From the NCBI GenBank assembly GCA_023436065.1, contig JAEZKU010000020.1, positions 96,801-160,800 of the forward strand: a stretch of 64,000 bases of DNA, written 5' to 3'. This document shows positions 17,773-26,394 of this stretch, piece by piece (position 1 is the stretch's first letter; every line of letters begins with the position of its first letter). This DNA comes from Bacillota bacterium. GTDB taxonomy: Bacteria; Bacillota; Clostridia; Lachnospirales; Lachnospiraceae. The notes beneath the pieces are model-generated. The model ran no database searches and was not told the origin of the DNA. It saw nothing but the letters and a program-made list of their open reading frames with translations. A program made the translations under genes and the position numbers.

Positions 17773-18276
17773 ATGAATAAAAAAACCAATCAAAACTCTA
17801 AAATACTTATTATCGTAGCAGTCCTTGTCGTAGCAGCGGTAGCATTGATCCTGAATATTACCCCAAAAAAGGAGTCTGGTAAGACTGCTTCCAATGAAAT
17901 CACCAAGGTAATTGATAATGATATTGTCATACCTGTAGCCAGTGTGACGGAAACACCTTCCTTTTATCCTGCAACCATCGATGGAGTTGATCTGGAGGTA
18001 ATTGCAGTAAAAGCATCGGACGGTACTCTTCGAACAGCGTTCAACACCTGCCAGGTATGCTACAGCTCAGGGAAAGGATATTATGAGGTAGAAGGTGATC
18101 AGCTGATCTGTCAAAACTGTGGGAACAGATTTCATATGGATGATGTGGAGGTAACAAAGGGAGGATGTAATCCTGTAGCGATCACTCCTGAATATAAGAC
18201 AGTGAATGACGAGACTATCACAATATCAAAGGATTTTCTTAGCAAAGCAACAGTAATATTTAAGAACTGGAAATAA
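17773..18276 (+). CDS. DUF2318 membrane-anchored cysteine-rich protein
   Basis: A 167-residue protein with one N-terminal anchor (residues 10-29) and an extracytoplasmic DUF2318 domain. The cysteine pattern is NTCQVCYSSGKGYY (C93, C96), CQNCGNRFHMDD (C113, C116, H121) and KGGCNP (C132), the full DUF2318 signature and a likely metal or Fe-S site. The family occurs with metal-transport and FtrABCD-like systems, but its reaction is unproven. GGAAAGGAAA lies upstream. It sits between the SafE fusion and the copper ATPase, pointing to a shared role outside the membrane. Confidence 0.82.
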   Translation: MNKKTNQNSKILIIVAVLVVAAVALILNITPKKESGKTASNEITKVIDNDIVIPVASVTETPSFYPATIDGVDLEVIAVKASDGTLRTAFNTCQVCYSSGKGYYEVEGDQLICQNCGNRFHMDDVEVTKGGCNPVAITPEYKTVNDETITISKDFLSKATVIFKNWK

Positions 18277-18314
18277 GTATCTGCAAAAACTTTAGGAAAG
18301 GTTGAGAATATATA

Positions 18315-20561
18315 ATGAAAAAAGAAACAATAAAGATTGGAGGAATGACCTGTGCAGCCTGCTCACAAAGAGTAGAGAAGGCGATCGCAAAACTGGAGGG
18401 AATTAGCAGTGTCTCTGTTAATCTTGCTACAGAGAAGGCGACCTTTGAATATGATCCCCAGATAATCAGGCTTTCCGATATTAAAGACTGTGTTGTAAAG
18501 ACAGGATATCAGGCACTGGCCTCTGACAGTAACGCCGTGGATGAGGATAAGCGGCGTAAGGAAAAGGAAATAAAGACACTTTGGACGAAATTCATCATCT
18601 CAGTCGCATTCGGGCTTCCGTTACTATATATAGCAATGGTTCCGATGCTCTCCTGGTGGCCGTTTCCTTTTCCGAAAAGTATCAGCCCCATGATGTATCC
18701 ACTGCGGTATGCTTTATTGGAAATTATTCTTGTTGTTCCGATAATGATTGCAGGAAACCGTTTCTATACTGTTGGTTTTAAAGCTTTGATTCAACGAAGC
18801 CCCAATATGGATTCCCTGGTGGCAATCGGTACCTCGGCAGCCTTTCTGTACAGTGTCTATAACACCTGGCAGATTACAGCAGGGAACTTTGCAGCAGTGG
18901 AGCACCTGTACTTTGAGACTGCAGGTGTAATCATTACCCTGATCTTATTGGGCAAATCCTTAGAAGCCGTATCCAAGGGAAAGACCTCTGAAGCAATCAA
19001 AAAGCTGATGGGCTTGGCCCCCAAGACAGCAATCATTATACAGGATGGCGTGGAAAAAGAGATTCCGATTGACGAAGTGGAAATCGGAGACATGCTTCTT
19101 GTCAAGCCCGGAGAGAAGATACCGGTGGACGGTGTCGTATTAGAGGGTAATACTTCAATTGATGAGGCCATGCTGACCGGAGAAAGCATGCCAGTGGATA
19201 AGAAGATCGGAGACAAGGTCTATGCCGCCAGTATCAACAAGAATGGCATGATCAAATTCAAAGCTACGAAGGTTGGAGCTGATACTGCTTTGGCACAGAT
19301 TATCAAACTTGTGGAGGATGCTCAGGGTTCCAAGGCACCGATTGCAAAGCTTGCGGATACCGTGTCCGGATACTTCGTACCGGTGGTTTGTGCCATTGCA
19401 TTGATTTCCTTCTTTGCATGGTTTTTATCAGGTCAATCCCTGGAGTTTTCACTAACGATATTCATCTCAGTCATAGTAATCGCATGCCCCTGTGCACTTG
19501 GTCTTGCCACTCCTACCGCAATCATGGTCGGTACCGGAAAGGGTGCAGAGAACGGTATCCTGATCAAGAGTGGAGAAGCTCTCGAGACAGCATATAAACT
19601 GAATACGATTGTTTTCGATAAGACAGGTACGATTACGGAAGGGAAACCGGAGGTTACAGATGTCATTACGACCGAGGGAATTACCCGGGAAAGACTCCTA
19701 AGGCTTGCCGCTTCGGGTGAAAAGGGTTCAGAACATCCTTTGGGTGAAGCAATTGTCAGAGGAACGGAAAAAGAGGGACTGGAGCTGCTCCCGGTGGAAG
19801 CATTCCAGGCAATACCCGGACAGGGAATTGAGGTTACGATTGATAAGCTGCAGCTTTTGATTGGCAACAAAAAATTAATGGATCAAAGAAATATCTCCCT
19901 GAATGAGCTGAAGGAAATGTCCGATCAGCTCGCTACAGAAGGGAAGACACCGATGTACGTTGCCATGAACGGAAGACTTTCCGGTATCATAGCTGTTGCC
20001 GATGTTGTCAAAGAAAGCAGTGCAAAAGCCATCAAGAAGCTTCAATCCATGGGGATAGAGGTGGCGATGATCACCGGTGACAACAGAATGACTGCAGAAG
20101 CAATCGCAAAGCAGGTAGGTATTGACAGAGTATTGGCTGAGGTTCTTCCACAGGATAAATCTAATGAAGTGAAGAAACTTCAGGCCGAGGGTAAAAAGGT
20201 TAGTATGGTCGGAGACGGAATCAATGATGCTCCTGCATTAGTACAGGCGGACATCGGTATTGCAATCGGATCAGGAACGGATGTGGCAATGGAGTCCGCA
20301 GATATCGTTCTGATGAGAAGCGATCTGATGGATGTTCCGACAGCTATCCATCTAAGTAAGAGTACAATAAGAAATATCAAACAGAATTTATTCTGGGCCT
20401 TTGGATACAATGTGGCGGGCATTCCGATAGCAGCAGGCATCCTGTACCTTTTTGGAGGTCCGCTTCTTAATCCGATTTTTGCTGCTGCTGCGATGGCATT
20501 CAGCTCCGTATCCGTAGTCAGCAATGCGCTCAGATTGAAAGGTTTTCGTGCATACCGATAA
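18315..20561 (+). CDS. copA: Copper-type P1B ATPase, CopA family
   Basis: A 748-residue heavy-metal transporting P-type ATPase, probably exporting Cu(I). One N-terminal HMA domain carries MTCAAC (C13, C16). The membrane metal site CPC is at 391-393 (IACPCALGLATP). The phosphorylated aspartate D435 is in FDKTGT, the TGES-type motif is LTGESMPVD, and the hinge is GDGINDAP. CPC plus a CxxC HMA is typical of Cu+ (or Ag+) pumps. GAAAGG precedes the ATG. It lies 38 bases after the DUF2318 gene and 23 before the lipoprotein gene. Confidence 0.92.
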   Translation: MKKETIKIGGMTCAACSQRVEKAIAKLEGISSVSVNLATEKATFEYDPQIIRLSDIKDCVVKTGYQALASDSNAVDEDKRRKEKEIKTLWTKFIISVAFGLPLLYIAMVPMLSWWPFPFPKSISPMMYPLRYALLEIILVVPIMIAGNRFYTVGFKALIQRSPNMDSLVAIGTSAAFLYSVYNTWQITAGNFAAVEHLYFETAGVIITLILLGKSLEAVSKGKTSEAIKKLMGLAPKTAIIIQDGVEKEIPIDEVEIGDMLLVKPGEKIPVDGVVLEGNTSIDEAMLTGESMPVDKKIGDKVYAASINKNGMIKFKATKVGADTALAQIIKLVEDAQGSKAPIAKLADTVSGYFVPVVCAIALISFFAWFLSGQSLEFSLTIFISVIVIACPCALGLATPTAIMVGTGKGAENGILIKSGEALETAYKLNTIVFDKTGTITEGKPEVTDVITTEGITRERLLRLAASGEKGSEHPLGEAIVRGTEKEGLELLPVEAFQAIPGQGIEVTIDKLQLLIGNKKLMDQRNISLNELKEMSDQLATEGKTPMYVAMNGRLSGIIAVADVVKESSAKAIKKLQSMGIEVAMITGDNRMTAEAIAKQVGIDRVLAEVLPQDKSNEVKKLQAEGKKVSMVGDGINDAPALVQADIGIAIGSGTDVAMESADIVLMRSDLMDVPTAIHLSKSTIRNIKQNLFWAFGYNVAGIPIAAGILYLFGGPLLNPIFAAAAMAFSSVSVVSNALRLKGFRAYR

Positions 20562-20584
20562 AATAAAAGATAGGAGTTGATGAT

Positions 20585-21259
20585 ATGAAGCGATTAGTAT
20601 TAGCAGTATCTATGATAATGTTAATGGTGGGACTGACTGCCTGCAATAAACTTGATGTAATAGGAGATCAGTCTGTAAAATCCTTTGAGGCGGTCCTTTC
20701 GGCAATTACCGAGCAGGTAAGCACTGAGGAAAAATTCGATGGATGGAGCTTGGCAGCACTTGATGATTCGGCAAGCTTCGAATGGTCCAAGGATTTTAGT
20801 GAGACAACAGACTATGATGTCAGACTTGTTGCTGATGCCCAGCCGTTTCTGGATGCAGGTCTGGACCCTGCAAAGCTACCCGCGGGTATGTTCGTAGATA
20901 ATCAGATTATTGTTGGTGCTTCCCTGGGAGATGATAAATTCACTTATGTCGGAACGGCATCACCACTTGATACCTATAAAAAACTTGTTGATCATTATAG
21001 GGACACAATATCTTACCATGCGGCACTTGACCATTACGGCATAAAGATGGATAATGGAAATATGTTTGAATGGGCAAAGGATATGAAAACCAATGATAAG
21101 GATATCGTTTTCGTCCTGAATCCACAACCCTTTATTGATGCCGGGGTAAACCCGGAGAAAGTGGAGGGATGGGTATTTGCAAAGGTTGAGACGATGGATG
21201 AAAGCGGAAATAAGATAGAGGTGGATAAATTCCTGAAACCCTTTGATGTAGAAAGCTAG
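20585..21259 (+). CDS. Lipoprotein with an internal duplication, unknown function
   Basis: A 224-residue secreted lipoprotein. The signal peptide ends in the lipobox LTAC, with C20 as the lipidated cysteine. The mature part holds two related repeats: FEWSKD (65-70) with QPFLDAGLDPAKL (86-98), and FEWAKD (161-166) with QPFIDAGVNPEKV (181-193). Apart from C20 it has no cysteine and no recognised metal motif. I do not recognise the family. Its place between copA and a two-component system suggests a surface role in metal binding or sensing, which is inference. GATAGGAGTTGATG upstream sets the start. Confidence 0.8.
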   Translation: MKRLVLAVSMIMLMVGLTACNKLDVIGDQSVKSFEAVLSAITEQVSTEEKFDGWSLAALDDSASFEWSKDFSETTDYDVRLVADAQPFLDAGLDPAKLPAGMFVDNQIIVGASLGDDKFTYVGTASPLDTYKKLVDHYRDTISYHAALDHYGIKMDNGNMFEWAKDMKTNDKDIVFVLNPQPFIDAGVNPEKVEGWVFAKVETMDESGNKIEVDKFLKPFDVES

Positions 21260-21326
21260 TCGGATTTGTGCCTGCAACTGCGTGCAAGCTGCTTGGCGAA
21301 GTATCTTGCGTATCTATGGGGAGAAC

Positions 21327-22022
21327 ATGCCATTGATTAAAATACTTATTGTAGAAGATGAAGAAAAAATCGTGTCTGTAGTAAAGTCCTTCCTGGAAAG
21401 TAAGGGCTTTACTGTGCTTACGGCACCTGATGGGAAAAAGGCTATTGAGGTCTTCGAAAGAGAAACTATCTCACTGATTTTATTGGATCTTATGCTTCCG
21501 GAACTGCCGGGAGAAGAGGTCTGCCAGATAATCCGCCGAAAATCCAAGGTACCGATCATTATGCTGACAGCTAAGTCAGAGGAATCAGATCTTTTGAAGG
21601 GATTGGGTATCGGTGCAGATGATTATATTACGAAGCCCTTTAGTCTGAAGGCTTTATATGCAAGAATTGAAGCGGTTCTCAGAAGGTCGGTGGATGATCT
21701 TCCGGTCATGCAGGGCAAGAAATCCTTCCGGGACGGAGAATTGGTAATTGACTTGGAATACCGGAGTGTAACAAAGAATTCTGTAGAAGTCAGGTTGACT
21801 CCAAACGAATACAAAATATTGACCACACTGGCCAAGTATCCCAATAAGGTGTTTACCAGGGAGGAGCTGATCGCATCAGCACTTGGGGATGAGTTTGAAG
21901 GGTTTGACAGAGCCATTGACAGCCATATTAAGAACCTTCGCCAAAAAATCGAGTCCGATCCGAGGGAGCCTAAATATATTAAGACAATTCATGGGGTGGG
22001 CTATAAATTCGGAGGTGAGTGA
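21327..22022 (+). CDS. OmpR/PhoB-family response regulator
   Basis: A 231-residue DNA-binding response regulator. The receiver domain carries D54 as the phosphorylation site (ILLDLMLPE), with acidic D11/E12 and K103 (TKPFS) completing the pocket. The C-terminal winged helix (about 135-231) ends with the typical DSHIKNLRQKI and GVGYKF. The start at 21327 follows GGGGAGA closely; a GTG at 21282 would add an unlikely tail. It is followed after 3 bases by its histidine kinase. Probable targets are the upstream metal genes, by position only. Confidence 0.92.
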   Translation: MPLIKILIVEDEEKIVSVVKSFLESKGFTVLTAPDGKKAIEVFERETISLILLDLMLPELPGEEVCQIIRRKSKVPIIMLTAKSEESDLLKGLGIGADDYITKPFSLKALYARIEAVLRRSVDDLPVMQGKKSFRDGELVIDLEYRSVTKNSVEVRLTPNEYKILTTLAKYPNKVFTREELIASALGDEFEGFDRAIDSHIKNLRQKIESDPREPKYIKTIHGVGYKFGGE

Positions 22023-22025
22023 CAG

Positions 22026-23414
22026 ATGCGCAGCCTGAAATCAAGATTATCAATGTCCATCCTGATGATTGTATTACTTACGATTGCCATCATCAGTGTG
22101 CTGGCTAATTATTTTATCAACCGACAATTTACCAATTATATCAGTCGGCAGCAGGAATTGAAGACAGAGGTCATTACGACCAGCATCGGACAGCAATACA
22201 CGTCGATGAACGGAGAATGGAATTTGGATTATATCCATGCGATTGGTATGTCCTCTCTATATGAAGGCTATATTCTGAAGATCTTTAATCAGGAGAACAA
22301 GGTGCTGTGGGATGCCCAGGCTCACGATATGAATCTGTGCAACCAGATCATGGGTGAGATTTCTCAAAGAATGAGAATTCAATACCCTCAGCTGGATGGT
22401 GATTTTACTTCCGTAACCTACCCGTTGCAGCAGGACGGAACGACAATCGGAAGTGTCAGTATCAGCTATTTTGGCCCCTTTTTCTTGAACGAGAATGATT
22501 TTACATTTCTAAGATCCTTAAACGTTATCCTGTTTTCAGTTGGAGCTGTCTCATTACTGATTTCATTCCTGGTCGGAACCATGCTTGCAAGAAGAATCAG
22601 CAGCCCTGTTCTTAAGACCGTGGAGGCAGCAAAACAGATATCGGATGGTAATTACGGAGTACGTATTCAAGAGAAATCCGACACAAAGGAGCTGGAACTT
22701 CTGGTGGGCTCCATCAATCACCTAGCCACTTCTCTTGAAACCTTGGAGAAGCTTCGAAAACAGTTGACCGAGGATGTGGCCCATGAACTGAGGACTCCCA
22801 TCACCATCCTGCAATCTTATCTTGAGGCCATGGCAGATGGGTTGTGGGAACCGGATAAGGAACGACTGCAAAGCTGTTATGATGAGGTGGAAAGAATTGG
22901 ACGACTGGTAGGAGATCTGGAGAGTCTTGCCAAGCTGGAGGTAGGAATTCTGAAGCTGGATCGGCAGCCGTTGGAATTGTATCCCTTGGTGGAGCAGGTG
23001 ACAGCCAGCTTTGCATTGGAGATACAAAGCAAAAACCTACAGGTTGAGATTCAGGGAGCTCATCCGGCGCTTATGGCTGACGAGGGCAGGCTAAAGCAGG
23101 TTGTGATTAACCTGTTGAGCAATGCCATTAAATATTCCCCAGAGGGCTGCAGTATAGTCTTCGAGCTCTTCGAGACCAGGAGCAGCGCAGGCTTCAGTAT
23201 TCGCGACAACGGAATCGGTATCGCAGAGGAAGAGCTTCCCTATATTTTTGAACGATTTTATCGTGCGGATAAATCACGTAACCGTATGACAGGAGGTACA
23301 GGGATCGGACTTACCATTGTGAAATCCATCGTAGAAGCTCACGGGGGAAGGGTATTCGTCCGCAGCAAGCTTGGCGAAGGGTCCATTTTTAACGTTACCC
23401 TGCCGAAAGCATAA
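22026..23414 (+). CDS. Sensor histidine kinase
   Basis: A 462-residue membrane sensor kinase paired with the preceding regulator. Transmembrane helices lie at about 10-31 and 166-187, enclosing an extracytoplasmic sensor of about 130 residues. A HAMP domain follows (about 188-240), then the phospho-acceptor H253 in EDVAHELRTPI, and an ATPase domain with NLLSNAIKYSP, RDNGIGI and GGTGIGL. The sensor loop has a single cysteine and no His/Met cluster of the CusS type, so the signal remains open. Last gene of the metal module, closed by a strong terminator. Confidence 0.92.
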   Translation: MRSLKSRLSMSILMIVLLTIAIISVLANYFINRQFTNYISRQQELKTEVITTSIGQQYTSMNGEWNLDYIHAIGMSSLYEGYILKIFNQENKVLWDAQAHDMNLCNQIMGEISQRMRIQYPQLDGDFTSVTYPLQQDGTTIGSVSISYFGPFFLNENDFTFLRSLNVILFSVGAVSLLISFLVGTMLARRISSPVLKTVEAAKQISDGNYGVRIQEKSDTKELELLVGSINHLATSLETLEKLRKQLTEDVAHELRTPITILQSYLEAMADGLWEPDKERLQSCYDEVERIGRLVGDLESLAKLEVGILKLDRQPLELYPLVEQVTASFALEIQSKNLQVEIQGAHPALMADEGRLKQVVINLLSNAIKYSPEGCSIVFELFETRSSAGFSIRDNGIGIAEEELPYIFERFYRADKSRNRMTGGTGIGLTIVKSIVEAHGGRVFVRSKLGEGSIFNVTLPKA

Positions 23415-23455
23415 CATAAGGATAACTTAATCCTGTTCTAATGTAATAATGAGGG

Positions 23456-23496
23456 CTCCGGTATATGATAATAGAAGATCATATACCGGAGTTTTT
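23456..23496 (+). terminator. Terminator after the sensor kinase gene
   Basis: Perfect 14-bp stem CTCCGGTATATGAT (23456-23469) / ATCATATACCGGAG (23478-23491), followed by TTTTT. It closes the metal operon. Confidence 0.88.
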
Positions 23497-23607
23497 GATT
23501 CAGTTGAGTATATCATTGAAGAAATATCCTGAGATAATCGTTATATTTGATAGGAGGCTTATCTATTAAATAAATAAAAATATTTTTATAGAATTTATAA
23601 TATTGTG

Positions 23608-23659
23608 TTGACATACAATATTATATGATGTATAGTATTGTCAATCGAACAATATTGTT
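23608..23659 (+). promoter_or_regulatory. PadR operon promoter with overlapping operator candidates
   Basis: Consensus TTGACA (23608-23613) and TATAGT (23631-23636) are 17 bases apart. ACAATA (23615-23620) and TATTGT (23636-23641) form an inverted repeat over the promoter, and a perfect 12-base palindrome AACAATATTGTT lies at 23648-23659. PadR repressors typically bind such dyads at their own promoters. Confidence 0.65.
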
Positions 23660-23690
23660 TTCAATATAAACTCGGAAAGGAGTGAAGACT

Positions 23691-24008
23691 ATGGTATTTA
23701 ACACCGGTTCAGCGCTTCTGGATGCGATTGTACTGGCAGTAGTATCAAAGGAACCGGACGGAACATATGGATATAAGATCACACAGGATGTTCGAGTGGC
23801 TATTGAAATATCGGAATCCACACTATATCCGGTTCTGCGCAGGTTGCAGAAGGAAGATTGCCTGGAAGTATATGACTTGGAGTTTGGTGGAAGAAATCGA
23901 AGATACTATAAAATTACTGACAAAGGAATGGTACAGCTTAGGCTTTATAAAGAAGAGTGGGAGAATTATTACAGAAAAATAAATATTATATTTGAAGGAG
24001 TGAAATAG
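23691..24008 (+). CDS. PadR-family transcriptional regulator
   Basis: A 105-residue PadR repressor, with a winged helix at residues 8-80 (YGYKITQDVRV, ESTLYPVLRRLQKEDCLE) and a short C-terminal dimer helix. The start at 23691 is nine bases after AAGGAG; the GTG at 23682 abuts the RBS and is unlikely. The next ATG follows the stop directly, so it is translated with the DUF1700 gene. This gene order (PadR, DUF1700, DUF4097, PspC) is a known envelope-related module in Firmicutes whose inducer is unclear. Confidence 0.9.
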   Translation: MVFNTGSALLDAIVLAVVSKEPDGTYGYKITQDVRVAIEISESTLYPVLRRLQKEDCLEVYDLEFGGRNRRYYKITDKGMVQLRLYKEEWENYYRKINIIFEGVK

Positions 24009-24797
24009 ATGACAAAGCTAGAATTCATGAAGGAACTCGAAAGCTTATTGTTGGATATCCCTTTGGAAGAACGTGAAGAGGCTCTCAAATATTATAGTGG
24101 TTATTTTGAAGATGCAGGGGAAGATCAAGAAGATAGAATCATTGCAGAATTAGGTTCACCGAAAAAGGTGGCTGATATTATAAAGGCAGATTTGGTCTCC
24201 AGTGCGGCAGAGTATGCACAGAAGGGGATATTTACAGAGAACGGATATCAGGAATCAGCAAACAGCAGGGAGCAATTCGTTGTAGCAGATCCGAAGACAA
24301 TGGACAAAGAGCAGAACGCACAGGAGAGTGCTTCAGGACAGGGTACGAACCGGAATACATACCGGTCAGCAGGACAAGGAAGCAACCAGGGTGCAGGTAA
24401 CTACGATCAGACGAAGCAGAGAAAGAATAATGATAATGTTGCACTGATTATCCTCCTTTGCATCTTCTTTATCCCGGTAGGCTTACCGCTGCTTAGTGCA
24501 GCTTTTGGTATTGCGATTGGTTTGATCGCTACACTGTTCGGATTAATCGTCGGATTTGGCGCAGCAGGGATCGGGATGATCATTGGTGGTATTGTACTAT
24601 TTATCTCAGGACTCATTCAGTTGAGTGCGCCATTGATCGGCTTTGCGATGATCGGCAGCGGTCTGATTGTCTTAGGACTCGGTATGCTGTTCACTATGCT
24701 GAGCGGCGCTATTTGTACTAAATTACTGCCTGCTTTATGCAGAGGTATTGTGAATTTGTGCAGGCTGCCTTTTAAGAATAGGAGTGTGATGGCATGA
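24009..24797 (+). CDS. DUF1700 membrane protein
   Basis: A 262-residue protein. The N-terminal 75 residues match DUF1700 (FMKELESLLLDIPLEEREEALKYY and IIAELGSPKKVADII). A low-complexity Gln/Gly/Asn linker (about 95-140) follows, then four hydrophobic segments (about 145-250). It probably acts as the membrane partner of the PadR module. It starts directly after the padR stop and overlaps the next gene by 4 bases (ATGA), so translation is coupled. Function unproven. Confidence 0.82.
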   Translation: MTKLEFMKELESLLLDIPLEEREEALKYYSGYFEDAGEDQEDRIIAELGSPKKVADIIKADLVSSAAEYAQKGIFTENGYQESANSREQFVVADPKTMDKEQNAQESASGQGTNRNTYRSAGQGSNQGAGNYDQTKQRKNNDNVALIILLCIFFIPVGLPLLSAAFGIAIGLIATLFGLIVGFGAAGIGMIIGGIVLFISGLIQLSAPLIGFAMIGSGLIVLGLGMLFTMLSGAICTKLLPALCRGIVNLCRLPFKNRSVMA

Positions 24798-25645
24798 AAA
24801 CATTTACAAAAATATGGCTTGGCATAGCATTGGTTGCCATGGGTTTTGGAATAATACTAATCATCATTGTAGTGGCATCCGGTGGTTCTGTCGTAGACCT
24901 ACCAACGGTATCCTATCAAGAGAGCTATACAGGGATTACTGATGTTGATATGGATATTGAGTATGCAGAAGTTAAAGTGCTCCAGGGAGATACATTTTCG
25001 ATTGATGCCGAGGATATCCCGGAGAACAGCCTGGAAGCTTATGTAGAGAACGGAACATGGATGATCAGGCAAAATAACGATAATGTATTTAGTGTCTTTG
25101 GTGCAAAAATTCACCTTGATGACTATCGTCACTGGAGATGGTGGAAATATGATGAACCCAAGATTACGATCACGATACCCGATGATTTTACAGCCGGCAG
25201 CTTTAAGCTCGGTATCGGAGCAGGGGATGTCATGATTGAAGAGGTAATAGCATCTAAAGCTGATTTTGCGGTTTCAGCAGGGCGATTGGTAATCGATCAT
25301 GCTTCGATCAGCGATGAATCATTTTATGAGGTAGGTGCCGGAGTCATTGAATTGAATGAACTTCAGGCAAATGATGTTTCTATTGATTGCGGTCTCGGTA
25401 ATATATTCATAGAAGGGACGATAACAGGGAATAATGATATCACCTGTGGTGTCGGCAGCGTCGAACTAAGGCTGGATGGCGATGAGGATGATTATTCCTA
25501 TGATATTGAATCCGGTGTCGGCAGTATCAACATAGGAGATGATCATTTTAAGGGCATTTCAGATCAGAAGATAACGAATGACGGAACAAAGGGTACCTTC
25601 AAACTTGACTGCAGTGTCGGAAATATTACAGTTGATTTTCAGTAA
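24794..25645 (+). CDS. DUF4097-type beta-repeat membrane-anchored protein
   Basis: A 283-residue protein with an N-terminal membrane anchor (about 7-29) and an extracytoplasmic region of repeating short strands such as GAGDVMIEEV, GAGVIELNEL, GLGNIFIEG and GVGSINIGDD. This repeated Gly-x-Gly-x-[IV] ladder is characteristic of DUF4097/DUF4098 (YvlB- and LiaX-like) proteins linked to envelope stress. Start overlaps the DUF1700 stop. Likely displayed on the outer membrane face; ligand unknown. Confidence 0.82.
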   Translation: MKTFTKIWLGIALVAMGFGIILIIIVVASGGSVVDLPTVSYQESYTGITDVDMDIEYAEVKVLQGDTFSIDAEDIPENSLEAYVENGTWMIRQNNDNVFSVFGAKIHLDDYRHWRWWKYDEPKITITIPDDFTAGSFKLGIGAGDVMIEEVIASKADFAVSAGRLVIDHASISDESFYEVGAGVIELNELQANDVSIDCGLGNIFIEGTITGNNDITCGVGSVELRLDGDEDDYSYDIESGVGSINIGDDHFKGISDQKITNDGTKGTFKLDCSVGNITVDFQ

Positions 25646-25695
25646 AAAGGTTGTATTATTATAAGTAGATGGTAAAAATTAAAGGAGGTTATATT

Positions 25696-25884
25696 ATGGA
25701 ACAGAAAAAGTTAATGAGATCAAATTCAAATAAGATGATTTGTGGAGTATGTGCAGGTGTTGCGGATTACATCAATGTAGATCCTACGATTGTAAGATTG
25801 GCTTGGGTGCTTTTTGGATTTGCAGGAGGCAGCGGTGTTCTGGCATATATTATCGCAGCAATCATCATGCCTGTTCAGGCATAA
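25696..25884 (+). CDS. PspC-domain small membrane protein
   Basis: A 62-residue protein made almost wholly of a PspC domain: LMRSNSNKMICGVCAGVADY, then VDPTIVRLAWVLFGFAGGSGV and a membrane helix to the end. The start at 25696 follows AAAGGAGG; an upstream in-frame start at 25669 has no RBS. It closes the PadR module. PspC proteins sense or buffer membrane stress. Confidence 0.88.
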   Translation: MEQKKLMRSNSNKMICGVCAGVADYINVDPTIVRLAWVLFGFAGGSGVLAYIIAAIIMPVQA

Positions 25885-25958
25885 TCACAGTGAAATATAC
25901 TGAGCTTTCACAAAATCAAAAGCCGGTAATATGAAACAAGGATATTGAAATATCATAT

Positions 25959-25997
25959 AAAGTAAAAAGGAGATGCAGGGGCATCTCTTTTTACTTT
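25959..25997. terminator. Bidirectional terminator between pspC and the CheY-like gene
   Basis: AAAGTAAAAAGGAGATGC (25959-25976) pairs with GCATCTCTTTTTACTTT (25981-25997) with one bulged G and an AGGG loop. A- and T-rich arms suit both converging transcripts. Confidence 0.82.
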
Positions 25998-26025
25998 CTC
26001 GATAATTATTTTACAAAGTAAAACA

Positions 26026-26382
26026 CTACATCACCTTGTTAATCAGTTCGATTACCTGCTCAGCTTCGTAGGGCTTTGCAAGAAATTCGGCTGCCCCAAG
26101 GCGGATTGCATCAATCATCTTGGTTTTCTGCCCGGCAGCTGTCACCATGATGATCTTTGCATCATTTTTATAGCCTTTGATATGCTTTAATGCCTCCAAA
26201 CCATCCATAATCGGCATGGTGATATCCATGGTGGTTATTTCAGGCTGTGTCTCTTTGAATTTTATGAAACCATCCTCCCCATTTACGGCCTCAGCAATGA
26301 TTTCATGTCCGTATTCCTCCAGAATACCACGGAGTATTTTACGTGAGGTTTTGGAATCATCTACAATAAGAATTCTTGCCAT
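26026..26382 (-). CDS. CheY-like single-domain response regulator
   Basis: A 118-residue stand-alone receiver domain with D8/D9, the phosphorylated D53 (TTMDITMPIMDG) and the conserved K near residue 103 (LAKPYE). No output domain, so it acts by protein contact, like CheY. It follows the CheX-like gene by 12 bases on the minus strand, and the two probably form a phospho-signal and its phosphatase. No kinase or flagellar gene is in this window. Confidence 0.9.
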   Translation of the reverse strand: MARILIVDDSKTSRKILRGILEEYGHEIIAEAVNGEDGFIKFKETQPEITTMDITMPIMDGLEALKHIKGYKNDAKIIMVTAAGQKTKMIDAIRLGAAEFLAKPYEAEQVIELINKVM

Positions 26383-26394
26383 TATGAAATCCTC

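Noticed and set aside
21282..21326. Upstream GTG start for the response regulator
   Set aside because: No RBS, and it would add 15 residues before a perfect receiver-domain beginning at 21327.
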